DNA from: Gautieria morchelliformis
Taxonomy: Eukaryota > Basidiomycota > Agaricomycetes > Gomphales > Gomphaceae
Reading direction: 5' to 3'
Assembly: GCA_015179125.1 (NCBI GenBank)
Contig: WHVA01000094.1
Coordinates: forward strand, 186,001-250,000
DNA: 64,000 nt
The stretch's first letter is position 1. Each line of letters opens with the position of its first letter. The position numbers and the translations under genes were made by a program. This document shows positions 1 to 11,177 of the stretch, one piece after another. A model generated the notes under the pieces. It was not told where the DNA came from, did not search any database, and saw nothing but the letters and a program-made list of their open reading frames with translations.

Positions 1-1251
1 CTGCAGCTGTGCAGGTGCGCTGCTGGGTGACGATGCACGGAGGGAGGACAGCGATGTCGATGTGAACGTGTGTGGGGAGCGCTGGACCAGGCTCTCAGCT
101 GAATGGGTATCTTGTGGGCGGCTCTAATGGGGAGATACAGAGGAGGGTGGTGGGCAAGACTATGGTTGAACGTTGATGGGGGGATGGAAGAAATGGGGGA
201 TGTGGCGAGAGGAGAGAAAGAAAGAGCCTTAGTGCTGCATATATGTGATTTTCCTTCTGTTGGGGTATTGGTACTTGTCGTGATCAATTGCTTGGGGTTT
301 TTCTGGCGCCGAACATTTTTTTTCGTTGATTCTTATAGTTGCTGCGCTGATTACAAGCGAGCAAAGTATGGGCACAGCAAAAGCTAGCAAAAGCAAAGTA
401 GATTATATGAAATTTTAGAAATGTTAGTCCCCAAGTCACAGTCCCAGTCATTTCAGGTGGCTGGATTTCAGTTTTTCGAGTGGGTTTACCAAATATGCAG
501 ATTTGAGAGCAGATACTGCCCGATTAGCGCAGTTTGCAGATTTTGCGTCCGACAGCGTCCGATCCCAGCATAACCTCTTTTCACCGGGCATAAACACTGA
601 GTACTGAGGCCTAGTGAGGCTACAACACTGACACTCGATCATACGTAGTACTCAGTGCTCACTCCCGGTGAAAAGAGGTTATGCTGGGATCGGACGCTGT
701 CGGACGCAAAATCTGCAAACTGCGCTAATCGGGCAGTATCTGCTCTCAAATCTGCGTATTTGGTAAACCCACTCGAAAAACTGAAATCCAGCCACCTGAA
801 ATGACTGGGACTGTGACTTGGGGACTAACATTTCTAAAATTTCATATAATCTACTTTGCTTTTGCTAGCTTTTGCTGTGCCCATACTTTGCTCGCTTGTA
901 ATCAGCGCAGCAACTATAAGAATCAACGAAAAAAAATGTTCGGCGCCAGAAAAACCCCAAGCAATTGATCACGACAAGTACCAATACCCCAACAGAAGGA
1001 AAATCACATATATGCAGCACTAAGGCTCTTTCTTTCTCTCCTCTCGCCACATCCCCCATTTCTTCCATCCCCCCATCAACGTTCAACCATAGTCTTGCCC
1101 ACCACCCTCCTCTGTATCTCCCCATTAGAGCCGCCCACAAGATACCCATTCAGCTGAGAGCCTGGTCCAGCGCTCCCCACACACGTTCACATCGACATCG
1201 CTGTCCTCCCTCCGTGCATCGTCACCCAGCAGCGCACCTGCACAGCTGCAG
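1..1251. repeat. Large near-perfect inverted repeat (palindrome), arms about 606 bp
   Basis: Bases 1-606 are the reverse complement of 646-1251: position i pairs with 1252-i, and the first and last hexamers are both CTGCAG. A spacer of about 40 bp (607-645) does not pair. Arm divergence is very low (for example one base in AAATATGCAG versus its partner CTGCGTATTT). An identical 94-codon ORF lies in each arm (103-387 + and 865-1149 -); it is a consequence of the repeat and resembles no protein I know. The repeat may extend left of the window, because the left arm still matches at base 1. The inner arm ends share the motif CTCTTTTCACCGGG. This could be a foldback-type element, a head-to-head insertion of two copies, or an assembly palindrome. 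Confidence 0.9.
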
Positions 1252-1740
1252 CCGAGGATGCAGCCCGCCCATCGCGCCCGCTGCGGCGTGCGAGCTTCCC
1301 GACAGTGGCCTTGCTTCTTCGCGTGGCAGGCTGAGTCCCGATATCCCCAATCCCAGTGCCCCCAACGAGCTGGTAGCCAGTCGTGGTGTTGACGTGCCCA
1401 CCTGCACCCGTACCCATGCACAGGTCAAGGTTTGGATATGGACACGCGTCCGGGGCCGCAGGGTGATTGAGCACTTCCCGTACGCATACAGCCCACCGAT
1501 ACCACGCCACTGATGGAGACTCATCCCAGACGTACCGTGGGGACAAAGTCAAGCATCGGCGAACGTCGAGGGGTGAGCATTTTTCCTCAACATAATTATT
1601 TTGACCATATCGTAGTTAACGCTATCGTTCAGCTTGCGATCAGTGCAGAAAGACCAAAAGCAGGTGCGACCATTCAGGTAACAGCTCTGTGCCGTGTCGC
1701 AGCTGCTTTCTGTCTGGCTATGGTGAGTGGTCAGCCTTAA

Positions 1741-2135
1741 TCAGAGGCGTGCACCGTTAACAGCCCTTGCGTAGACTGCACGTTTTTCGGTGATTACGGC
1801 TGTTTGTCGTATTCGACGACGAGCGGCGGACAGACACTGCTAAAATCTGTATTGTAGCCAGTTGCTAATAATAGATATATTCTAATATGCTCTAATCTGC
1901 TTTCAGTAAAATTTCTAAATCTGTGCTGGTCTGTTTGTGTGAGAATACTATTTTAACAGATTTGCGCAGATTGAGCTGCGCAAAACGGTAGTTTCCCGGC
2001 GCTCACGCTCTGCTCTCAGCTGCTATTGTCTCACTTATCTGCTCTGGCCGGACTTTTTTTGAGGAAGCAGATTTTTCCCGACGCCGACAGATGCCAGCAC
2101 AACCGCTTTTCACCGGGGCTCACTGATGCACGCGG
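1741..2135. mobile_element. Decayed relative of the inverted-repeat element end
   Basis: The stretch 2066-2117 runs GCAGATTTTT, then CCGACGCCGACAG, then GCCAGCACAACC and CTTTTCACCGGG. It aligns with the inner arm end of the palindrome at 536-590 (GCAGATTTTGCGTCCGACAG, GCATAACCTCTTTTCACCGG) with several substitutions. The preceding 300 bases, like the palindrome arm, contain repeated ATCTG or CAGAT words (near 1842, 1895, 1918, 1958 and 2037), as transposase-binding subterminal repeats often look. No transposase gene is visible. I infer a non-autonomous mobile element family. 1252-1740 contains only overlapping GC-rich ORFs that I cannot assign. Confidence 0.5.
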
Positions 2136-2211
2136 ATTCGGGTATATCTTAGATAGCTGATAGCAATACTTATACATAGCAAGATAACCGTACGATCCTC
2201 ACCGCTGTCCG

Positions 2212-3864
2212 TTACGTTATAAATGGATTGCACGCACAGATTGCACCTCTAACTCCGAAACTCATGAAGCTCCCAACCGCCAAGCCAGCCACCAAGCAGA
2301 ACTGCGCGATAGTCGCCGCGGTATCCACATCTTCCGGCCTGTGTTTCAGACGCGAATTGTGCTCGCGCGATGGCGCGGCCATCATCACAAGGCTGCCGAT
2401 GTATCCATTGCTCATACCAAAGAAGAGCAGGATCAGAAAGAACATAATATCAGAGTTGATCACCGGCCCTCCGGCGACTGGCACTCCTAGGGAGGATGGG
2501 CGGCGTACGTTGCAGAGTAGGAAAACGGGCACGAAGAGTGTCCGTGCAAGTGCCATGTAGACATGCGATCTGCTGGACCAGATTTGCAGACGGGGGACCA
2601 TCGGGAGGTAGCGTCCAATGAAATCGCCAATATTAAACGTTAGAAAATGGACGGCAGTGAAGAGCAGCGGGTGTGTGAGAGCTGACGAGGATGGGGGGTG
2701 TACCGAGCGGATGGATGACGTGATCGGAGGAAAGACTGATAATGTGACGGTGAACACGTAGGCCGCAGCAAAATTGTACTCGGCGTTCAGCTTGGTCACG
2801 TCCCATATGCGACCTTTCTTGTGCGGCAGGCGCTCCACCAACCCTTCCCCACCGACGAGAGCCTCGCGCTCCTCATCAGCGCCGATGACGCCTTTCTTGG
2901 CCTGAAACGGTGCCACCACAGCCTTGTATGCTGGTAATGTCTCCAACCAAATATGTGATGCTGTGCTGAATACCAAAAATAGGGTGGAGAGACCAAAGAA
3001 AACGAAAGCGGCACGCGCCGCAGACGCATCTTCTCCTTCGACATCAGACCCTCCTGATGCATCGCTCGTATGTATCCCCGCTCCTGCACTGAACACCTGA
3101 ATTAGACTGACCAACACGCCAACCGCAGCCTGGCCCGACATGACAGGCTGCATTGCCTCGGGCCCAAAGAGAGACGCAACAGCGACGACTGCACATTGCA
3201 GATAAGCACCAGCCGAGGCTTGACAGACGCCATTAAGCAGAATAAGCGTGAAGAAAATTGCAGGACGTAAGGGAATGAAAGTGCTGATCGCGAGGCTGGA
3301 AACAAGAATTATGAGAGCAAGTAGCGACAGTCGTATTCGTCGTGAATAGTCAGCCTAAAGGGAACACAAATCAATGAGCTTTATTGATAAACGCGTCTAT
3401 CGAGAACAGGTCTGCGTCCTACCTGTCTGGATGTAACAGTTGCGTGGGCCAAAAAGCAGAAGTTGGACACAGTAAAAGAGGTAGAGAGGTACGAGCTAAA
3501 TGTAGCTTGGAGGACTGATCCCGACAGACGACTCAGGAAATATGGCATCGCGGTAATGATTGCTAGAGATCTGTCACGAGAATGTCTGACCAGCAGTTCC
3601 AAATCTCTTACCGTTCCAAGGCAGGAGAACAGCTGCACCGAGTATGAAATTTATCCATCGTATTCGACTAGAGACTCTGGGAGAGGGGTTGAGCCGCGCA
3701 TGTTGTATGTCATTGTCAAGATCTTGCTCAAACTCTGGAGAAAGGAGGCCTTGCTCGTCTGTAGTCAAGTCACTGGGTGAGGACCGTCGCTGTGGAATAG
3801 CAGCCGCCATGCAGGGGTCTGACGAGTGGGGATTGACTCCGCGTCGTGACCTGTCACCACTCAT
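2212..3864 (-). CDS. Equilibrative nucleoside transporter (ENT/SLC29 family)
   Basis: Three exons: 3612-3864, 3423-3562 and 2212-3354. Together they make 1536 nt (511 aa) with no frame break. Exon 1 ends in a family hallmark, LLPWN, and splicing at the first intron yields LLPWNAIITAMPYF, the usual first transmembrane motif of ENT proteins. Later hallmarks are YLQCAVVAVASLFGPEAMQP with SGQAAVG and the C-terminal FFGMSNGY. About 11 hydrophobic segments are present, with a charged loop after the sixth. In fungi the homologue (yeast Fun26) sits in the vacuolar membrane and moves nucleosides and bases. The start at 3864 follows a short acidic cytosolic N-terminus. It shares a 145-bp divergent promoter with the PIG-O gene. 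Confidence 0.88.
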
Positions 3865-4009
3865 CAGCTTTGAATTGCTACCAAGATCACTCGAATTCCG
3901 CCGCTTGCAATATTACCAGAGCAAGTTTACTTTGTGAGATTTCGGTTCCTTGACATGACTCTTGAATTCTTCTCTAATGTCCAGTTCACCTTAGGAACGG
4001 CTGCGTGAG
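3865..4009. promoter_or_regulatory. Divergent promoter between transporter and PIG-O genes
   Basis: Only 145 bp separate the two start codons, so both promoters must lie here or overlap the transcripts. I see no clear TATA box or other named site. Confidence 0.45.
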
Positions 4010-7000
4010 ATGGCACGAAACTCTATGAAATGGCTGGCTCTTTCTGTCCTGCTATACGTGTTTTTTCTGCATGCCTCAACGCTGTATCTCTTCACGCGTG
4101 GCTTTCTCTTGACGCGGCTCTCTTTGTCAAATATTTCCTCTTGTTCGACGTGTACCCTTGCTCCGGCTCACTCGCGTCTGGTACTCCTCATCATCGACGC
4201 CCTAAGATTCGACTTTCTCGCTCCAGAGCCAGCCACCACTCCGTCGCCATATTACCATAACGTTCTCACTCTCCCGTCGCTTCTAACTTCTCAGTATCCT
4301 ACTCATAGCTTTCTATTCAATACCTTTGCCGACCCACCTACGGTTACCTTACAGCGGATTAAAGGAATTACCACCGGCTCGTTACCTACTTTTGTAGAAG
4401 TGGGATCAAATTTTGGGGGAAGTCAGATAGCTGAAGATTCTATTGTTCGCCAGATGACCCAAGCAGGAAGAAAGGCACGAAATCTAACGCATCTCTTTGC
4501 TGCCAACACTTATGCGCAGTAATGAACGAAGATTGCTTTCATGGGCGATGATACCTGGATAACTGTTTACCCTACGTCATTCGCTCCCAACATAACTTTT
4601 CCGTTTGATTCCTTCAACGTGGAGGACCTTCACTCGGTAGACGAGGGTGTCATTCATAACTTATTTCCCTTGCTAGAGAAGAACGCGACCTCTCAATGGG
4701 ATTTACTGATAGGCCATTTTCTAGGGGTGGATCATGTAGGCCACCGTCTAGGACCTGCACACCCCACAATGGCCGCAAAACTCAAACAGTTGAACGACAC
4801 TCTGGCTCGCGTTGTCGAGTCTCTGGATGACCAGACACTGCTTGTCGTCATGGGAGATCATGGGATGAACAGGAAGGGCGATCACGGCGGTGATGGAGAT
4901 CACGAGACCAGCGCTGCCACCTGGATATACAGCAAATCTACGTCACTTGCGTCGGGGCATATAAGTCCACCGCGACCATTGGCCCCTACTACAATATTCC
5001 CCGGAGCTCCGCTACCCCACCGCTCAATTCAACAGATCGATCTAGTCCCCACTTTGTCTCTCCTCCTCGGACTCCCCATTCCCTTTAATAATCTCGGGAC
5101 AGTAATCCCCGAACTTTTTTGTCGCGGAAATAATGACAGCCTTCTTTCAGAAGCGTTGCGTCTGAATACTAATCAAGTTAAGGATTATTTGGAGGCCTAT
5201 CGATCTAGTCCCAGCGGAGGGGAGCTGGACAGCGTTTGGAACGAAATTGAAAGGTCGTGGGCTTCCACCCTCGACAGCAAGGGCGAACAGAAGGTGTTGG
5301 CCATGCACGATTTCACTCGTCTTGCGCTTGCCTCGTGTCGTTCGTTATGGGCGCAGTTCAATGTCGTTTTAATGTCCTTTGGGCTCTTTGCGCTAGCTTT
5401 GGGCAGCGCCGCTGTCTGGGCGCTCTACACTAGCCTTGGGCGCGGCGTCCAATATTGGGAGGCGAATGGATGGGCAATTTTCGCAAGGATAGGCCTGGCA
5501 TCTTTTGGTGGTGCGGTTGTAGGCGCGACCTCGTGGGCCTTTATACCAGGAATTGCAAACTTTTTCGGATATATCGAAGCTGTCCTTACTGGAACTGCCT
5601 TGGCATCCTCTACCACGATACTCCTTTCCACAGCCCCGACCTCCTCCTTTATTTGGAAACTTCCCCCGCTTTCTATTCCTCTTATTTTCCATGCTCTCGC
5701 CTTTCTGTCCAACTCGTTCACATTCTGGGAAGACCGCATCCTGACTTTCCTTCTCATGACCTCCCTTATTCCGTTTGTCCTTTGTGCTTTCATGTACCCG
5801 CAAGGCGAGGCACGTCTGCGCCATCGTATACTCCTCTTCTCTGCCCTATTTGCTGGCTGTCTTAGGCTCATAAGCATCAGTACTGTTTGCCGCGAAGAGC
5901 AACACCCTTATTGTCACGTAACATTTTATGCCTCATCTTCACTTCCCTCGCCCCCACTGCTCGTACTTTTAATATCCCTTCCTATGTCCTTGACGTTGCC
6001 CTCCGTGGTGAGACGCTTCATGGCCATATCAGCATCAGACAAAGGCCCTGCCCCAATGTTGATTGATTGGGGCCTTCGTCTTCTCATGCTCGAAGGAAAT
6101 GTTCTATGGATGCTGGAATGGCTAGAGTCCAACGAGGTCGTTGGTTCTGAATGGGACGGTTTTCTGCGAGCTGTGAGGTCAGGGCTCGCCTTAGTTGCCA
6201 TCAGCCACACTTTAGTGGGTGGTACATTGTGGTGGTTTCTGCCACTCTGCTTGGAGGTCCATAAATCCGTAGGCCCGTCCGGAAAAAAAGAACTGCAAGT
6301 TATTGGATACGCAAACTCATACGGGTCGTCGTTTTTATTATTTCTATTGGCACTCTTCGGTCCCCTCTTTGTTGTAACACAGCTGACGGGCCAGATCATA
6401 CTCGCGTTATCAGTTATTGCACTCCTTGCGATTTTGGAAGTTTTTGACAGCGCAAGGGATCTGCGCCTGGCCATGCAATTCCAAGCTGACGAGGGCATGC
6501 CGACTATTATGTTCTCAGAGATCGTACCTGTCGCGTTACTTGCCATGCAGACATTCTACGCCACTGGTCATCAATCGACATTCCCGGCGATCCAGTGGAA
6601 GCCGGCGTTTCTTATCACGAGAACGCTTTGGTTTCCCGTCTCTCAGATACTGGTTATACTTAACTTCTTTGGGCCGCAACTTTTTTTTGCGGCGGCAGTC
6701 CCGCTGCTTACGACCTGGAACGTGGGGCCTCTCATAGCCAGCAGGGCGAAGCCCCCCGCAGATCACAAGTCGGACTCTGCGGAGTCCCCAAATGCACAAC
6801 ATACCTCCAGCAGTTCTTGGGTCTTGCTGTCCTCATTGCGCGCCGCTTTAGGGATATCGTTTTATTTCTCTGTTCTTTTGCTCAGCAGCGCTGCCAGCTC
6901 AGCGTGGCTACGACGGCACCTCATGGTATGGAAAGTTTTCGCGCCCCGCTTCATGGCGGCGGGTGCTTCGGTCCTCGCAGTGGACATAGGGGTTATGCTT

Positions 7001-7066
7001 GGAATGGCGCTGGGTGTGGGTCGAGTTGTACAAAAAGTTGAAAAGACATTTCAGCGTTTAATGTGA
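4010..7066 (+). CDS. GPI13: GPI ethanolamine phosphate transferase 3 (PIG-O / GPI13)
   Basis: Transfers ethanolamine phosphate to the third mannose of the GPI anchor in the ER membrane; this is the bridge to protein. The N-terminus has one membrane anchor (residues about 5-30). An alkaline-phosphatase-type catalytic domain follows: LLIIDALRFD, then GDDTW, GHFLGVDHVGH and VMGDHGMN with GDHGG, which hold the metal ligands. The C-terminal half has more than ten hydrophobic segments. Length is about 999 aa, normal for the family. Two in-frame stops at 4520-4525 are removed if bases 4475-4531 are a 57-nt GC-AG intron. That splice joins QAGRK to IAFMGDDTW, exactly as in homologues. The gene converges on the uL24m gene, with 118 bp between stop codons. 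Confidence 0.92.
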
Positions 7067-7184
7067 TTGCATTCATGTTTACAAGCAATCAATTAAATAA
7101 CTCGCTTCAAAAGATGAGCCATTTACTATAATTGCGTATGATTGTGATAGGTTAACAGCTTTCCACCAAATATTTGTATACAAG

Positions 7185-8464
7185 CTATTCTATCGTTGAA
7201 GCTTGACTGCCGGGAAGAATCTGGTTGGGGGCGGGATCCAGTACAAGGGCTTGCATCTTCTCCACCACCTTGCGTTCCTTTCTTTCTTGTCGGAGCCGTC
7301 TCCTTTGAATACGCGCAGCACCACCTCTTAACACCCACTGCTTTTGCTTTCTGTCCTTCTCCTCCTTCCTACGCAGTTCGGTCCATTTCCACTCTGCTTC
7401 GACTAGTGCTTCCTTGCGGGTGCGACCATCGAGAATGGCAAGTTCAGCCTCCAGGAAACGCTTGTGAGCCAGGTGGCGAGCCTTGATGCGACCCTTATAG
7501 CGGTGTTGCTTTTTTGTCCGAGAATGTGGATTTGAGAGTTCATCTCCGAGCATATATTCAATTGCTGGAAACGTCTCCTGATTATATTCAAGAGCGGGTA
7601 CGGAAAGCGGGGGTGGACGAATAGAGTGAAGGTAAGAGTCTTGGAGATGCTTAGCCTTGGAACTGTTGGAAGGTGGATAGAAGAGATATGATGGGCGCCA
7701 AGTAATTTCATTCGCTGCATCGGCAGGTGTGTCGCAGGGTTCGACTGTTTCGAAATGGGATACGTAAGTGTCTAGCAACATTACCATAGGGAACTTACTG
7801 GAAGGAATTGCGGGCACAGGCGGCTTGGGCCATGGAATGTGAATCTTTATTTTTTCGCCTTGTTCGGCAACGCGGGGAGTTGTCTGCACAGCATAACGTT
7901 CCCAGTCAAAGCGACCTAGGTTTATAGCATATTTTGGGGCTGTACAGACTATACGGGTGGCAAAGACACTGAAATGCTTTCAGGATACGTGAGATAACAT
8001 TAACATTAAGAAATACGAACGGGACGACCAAAGACTTAGTTTCTCCCGCTAGTGGGGGAAACTCACGGTCTCCTATATAGAGCTGGCATTTTGAGTATGG
8101 CACTTTCGGTTGCGTAGGTACCTCCTGAGAAGCAGTTTCTTGTTGCTTGTAGCGCAACTCAGCGAGCCAAACGAGGAACGCCAAAGATAATGCACACCTG
8201 GCGAGCTTTAAAATACACCAGGTTTCTGAACTTGTTGACGCCAAATACTTCCCTGAGAGTTCCTCCCTCACCACGTATACGAATGCGGTCCCCTGGTACA
8301 ATGTTCCATTGCTTTATTCTGTCTTTGACTGGGACTGGTGTAGGTAACTTTTGGGCCTTTAACCGTGCCCGGGCCGCCTTGGGCAGTGGTACGAGATGCT
8401 CCCAATGGCGAGTCCAAGGGGATTCGTCAATCGTGCGGAGAGCATTGAGACGAAAAACACCCAT
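7185..8464 (-). CDS. MRPL40: Mitochondrial large-subunit ribosomal protein uL24m (MRPL40-like)
   Basis: Exon 1 (from 8464) encodes a basic N-terminus and a KOW-type motif, NIVPGDRIRIRGEGG followed by REVFGVNKFRN, diagnostic of ribosomal protein L24. A middle exon gives VPYSKCQLYIGD. The long last exon (7185 to about 7940) gives FATRIV, then GRFDWERYAVQTTPR and a highly basic coiled C-terminus rich in RRRLRQERKERK. This matches the extended fungal mitochondrial form, which is larger than bacterial L24. A 40-nt intron starts GTGTGC near 8215. The second intron is less certain: donor GTATTT near 8015 with acceptor near 7980 restores frame. The start lies 64 bp from that of the divergent MBF gene. 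Confidence 0.8.
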
Positions 8465-8528
8465 TGTGGTATGTTAGGATTTATGGACCCTCATAGACGC
8501 GGTACCCCCGCACGTACTACCACTAAAG
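8465..8528. promoter_or_regulatory. Very short divergent promoter (64 bp) with an ACGCGN site
   Basis: The start codons of uL24m (-) and the MBF factor (+) are only 64 bp apart. The spacer contains GACGCGG near 8497. Two further ACGCGN words lie in the first two introns of the plus-strand gene: ACGCGT at 8564-8569 and ACGCGA near 8657. ACGCGT is the core of the MCB box bound by MBF in yeasts. Autoregulation is an inference. Confidence 0.4.
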
Positions 8529-10798
8529 ATGCCTGACCCACAGATTTTCAAGGTAAGGAGCGCACGCGTCGTACAAGCCGATGCTAATACGCTCTTCAAG
8601 GCGACGTACAGTGGCGTGCCTGTATACGAAATGTACGTTTCTCGTCCAGCGGTATACACGCGATTCACTCACAACTTGCAGGATGGTCAAATCTGTGGCC
8701 ATCATGCGACGCCGTTCAGATTCATGGCTCAACGCCACTCAAATACTCAAGATCGCGGGATTCGACAAGCCACAGCGAACGCGCGTCTTGGAGAGGGAGG
8801 TACAAAAAGGGGAGCATGAGAAGGTTCAGGGTGGCTACGGAAAGTATCAAGGCGAGCACTGTTCTATTATCTTTTTTACACATCCGTGATAATAGCTGCG
8901 AAACAGGTACTTGGGTTCCCCTTGATAAAGGAATTGCACTCGCTAGACAGCACAACATCGACCATCTCATGAAACCACTTATCGACTTCCAGCCTGCTGC
9001 AACGAGCCCTCCGCTGGCACCTAAGCACCTGAGTGCCCCTTCTCGCACCAAGCGTGGGCGTGAGACGGTTCCAGATGGTCCCAGTGGCTCCATGTCTTTG
9101 CGGTCTTCAAAACGAGGCGCTGAAACGGCTACCGAGTCTAGAAGTCCCACTCCACTCGGTTCCGAGGACGGCTCGATGACCACCTCCCCTGGCACGGCTT
9201 CTGCCACGTCTAGAACACCGTCTCCCATTCGTAACACGCCTGCCCACCTTGTTGATGACTCCGACCAACATGCTTCTCTCCCGCATCGCGCCACGCGCGC
9301 ACGTACTGCCGCCAGCGCAAAGCACAAGTCATCTTACCGCGTAGTTGAACCCGAGCCTACACATACAATATATGGATCAGAAGACGAAGCCGCATCCAGC
9401 CAAGTCGACTACGCTGACGCCATGCTCGAGTATTTTATCTCCGAGTCCACGCAAATTCCCGCTTTCCTCATTACCCCGCCAGAAACTTTTGATCCCAACA
9501 TGTCTATTGACGAAGAGGGACACGCTGCCCTTCATTGGGCTTGTGCCATGGGGCGTATACGCATCATCAAGCTCCTGCTCACAGTCGGCGCTGACATTTT
9601 TCGCACGAATGCTGCCGGTCAGACTCCCCTCATGCGTGGTGTTATGTTTAGCAACAATTACGACGTGCGCAAGTTTCCAGAACTATACGAACTTCTTCAC
9701 CGTTCCACTCTCAATATCGACCATACTAATCGCACAGTCTTCCACCACATTGTCGATCTTGCCATGACTAAGGGAAAAACTCATGCGGCACGCTACTACA
9801 TGGAAACGATACTGAACCGTCTTTCCGAGTTCCCAAACGAGCTCGCTGATATTATCAATTTCCAAGCAGAGGATGGCGAAACAGCCCTCACTCTCGCTGC
9901 TCGTTGCAGGAGCAAGCGTCTCGTGAAGCTTCTCATAGACCACGGAGCTGATCCCAAAATTGCGAACAAGGAAGGCAAATCAGCTGAAGATTATATCCTG
10001 GAGGACGAGCGCTTCAGGAGCTCTCCTGTCCCTCCGTCTCGAATCAGCGGCATGTCATACCGGAATGCACACGCCAGTATGCATTATGGCAATCATGCTG
10101 GTCCCTCCACAGCCTCGAGCGGCATCTACGGATACGAGAAATTGCCACTACATCACTCCGTTGTCGCTCAGCGTGCAAGCACGACTTGCGTTGATGACAT
10201 GGCAAATATGCTTGATAGTCTGGCAGAATCTTTCGACGCAGAACTACAAGAAAAGGAACGCGATCTTGGCCAGGCACACGCATTGCTAAATAACATTGAT
10301 GCCGAGATTGCTGAAAGCCAGAAAGCTGTAGAAGTCCTCAAGCGACAGGCTGAAGGACTCGATGAATCAAAAATGCGCCTTCGTGAGCTTGAACAGACCC
10401 TCAAGTTTAAAATGGGACGTCGTTATCAGCTTGGATGGGCTATGTGGCTGCGAGAAGAGGAGACTCGCGAGCAGGAGTTTCTACAGCGGGGCGGTGTACT
10501 TGATGGCTCGACGCCTACCATATCCAGCGACCAAGACCTCGTTGACCTCCACTCGGCAACTCCGGCCGACCCTGACGAGCTTGCGAAGGCATGTGACGAG
10601 CTGCGCCAGGAGATGACACAGCATCGTATTAAACGCAAAGAGACTTTTGATGCGTTGATAATGCAACAAGCTGAAGCCGGTACAGGTGGGCGTATGCCAG
10701 AGTACAGGAGACTGATCGGGGCTGGATGTGGCGGTGTCCCCCCTTCCGAGGTGGATAATGTTCTCGGACTGCTCCTCGAGGTGAATCCTAGACATTAA
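8529..10798 (+). CDS. MBF/SBF-type cell-cycle transcription factor (KilA-N/APSES plus ankyrin repeats)
   Basis: Four exons: 8529-8552, 8601-8632, 8682-8851 and 8907-10798, giving about 705 aa in frame. The N-terminal KilA-N/APSES DNA-binding domain reads [46 protein letters not shown] and [14 protein letters not shown] disordered Ser/Pro linker follows. Ankyrin repeats come next ([20 protein letters not shown], then [23 protein letters not shown]). After them come a coiled coil (about residues 530-590) and a conserved C-terminal [11 protein letters not shown] helix, all as in Mbp1/Swi4/Res proteins. It should bind G1/S promoters. Intron 3 (8852-8906) must be a GC-AG intron. The first exon encodes only eight residues. 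Confidence 0.93.
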
Positions 10799-11177
10799 GA
10801 TCATAAGAGTCGTGATGATCTAATTTTCTATCTCTATAGACACTGGAGTCAGAAGAGTCAAGTACAGAAATTCTCTGGAACGGCCCACCACAAGTTCGAC
10901 CTTCCGTCGCGAGTGCGGGATAGAATCAATTCGATAACATAATTCTAGGGCTTTGTACAAATTAATCAGTCTCTTTCCCTTTATTGACTCCTAGCACCCT
11001 GCTGTCTCATAAGCACCCAGTGTAGCCTTTGCGTTGGTCGAGTTCCTCCTGAAAATCCTTCAAATATTGTGTGAAATAATCAGTGACAGCGTGACGATAC
11101 ATAGTGACCGCTTCGCTCATTCGCCATCGACTGTTGGCTTTCATACGTCCATACGTTCTCTCTTCCCCATATCGACA

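Noticed and set aside
103..1149. Two identical 94-codon ORFs in the palindrome arms
   Set aside because: They are mirror images produced by the inverted repeat; the translated sequence has no protein-like pattern and no family resemblance.
1125..1552. Overlapping GC-rich ORFs in three frames right of the palindrome
   Set aside because: No frame is clearly better than the others and no motif is recognisable; possibly a gene fragment but not supportable.
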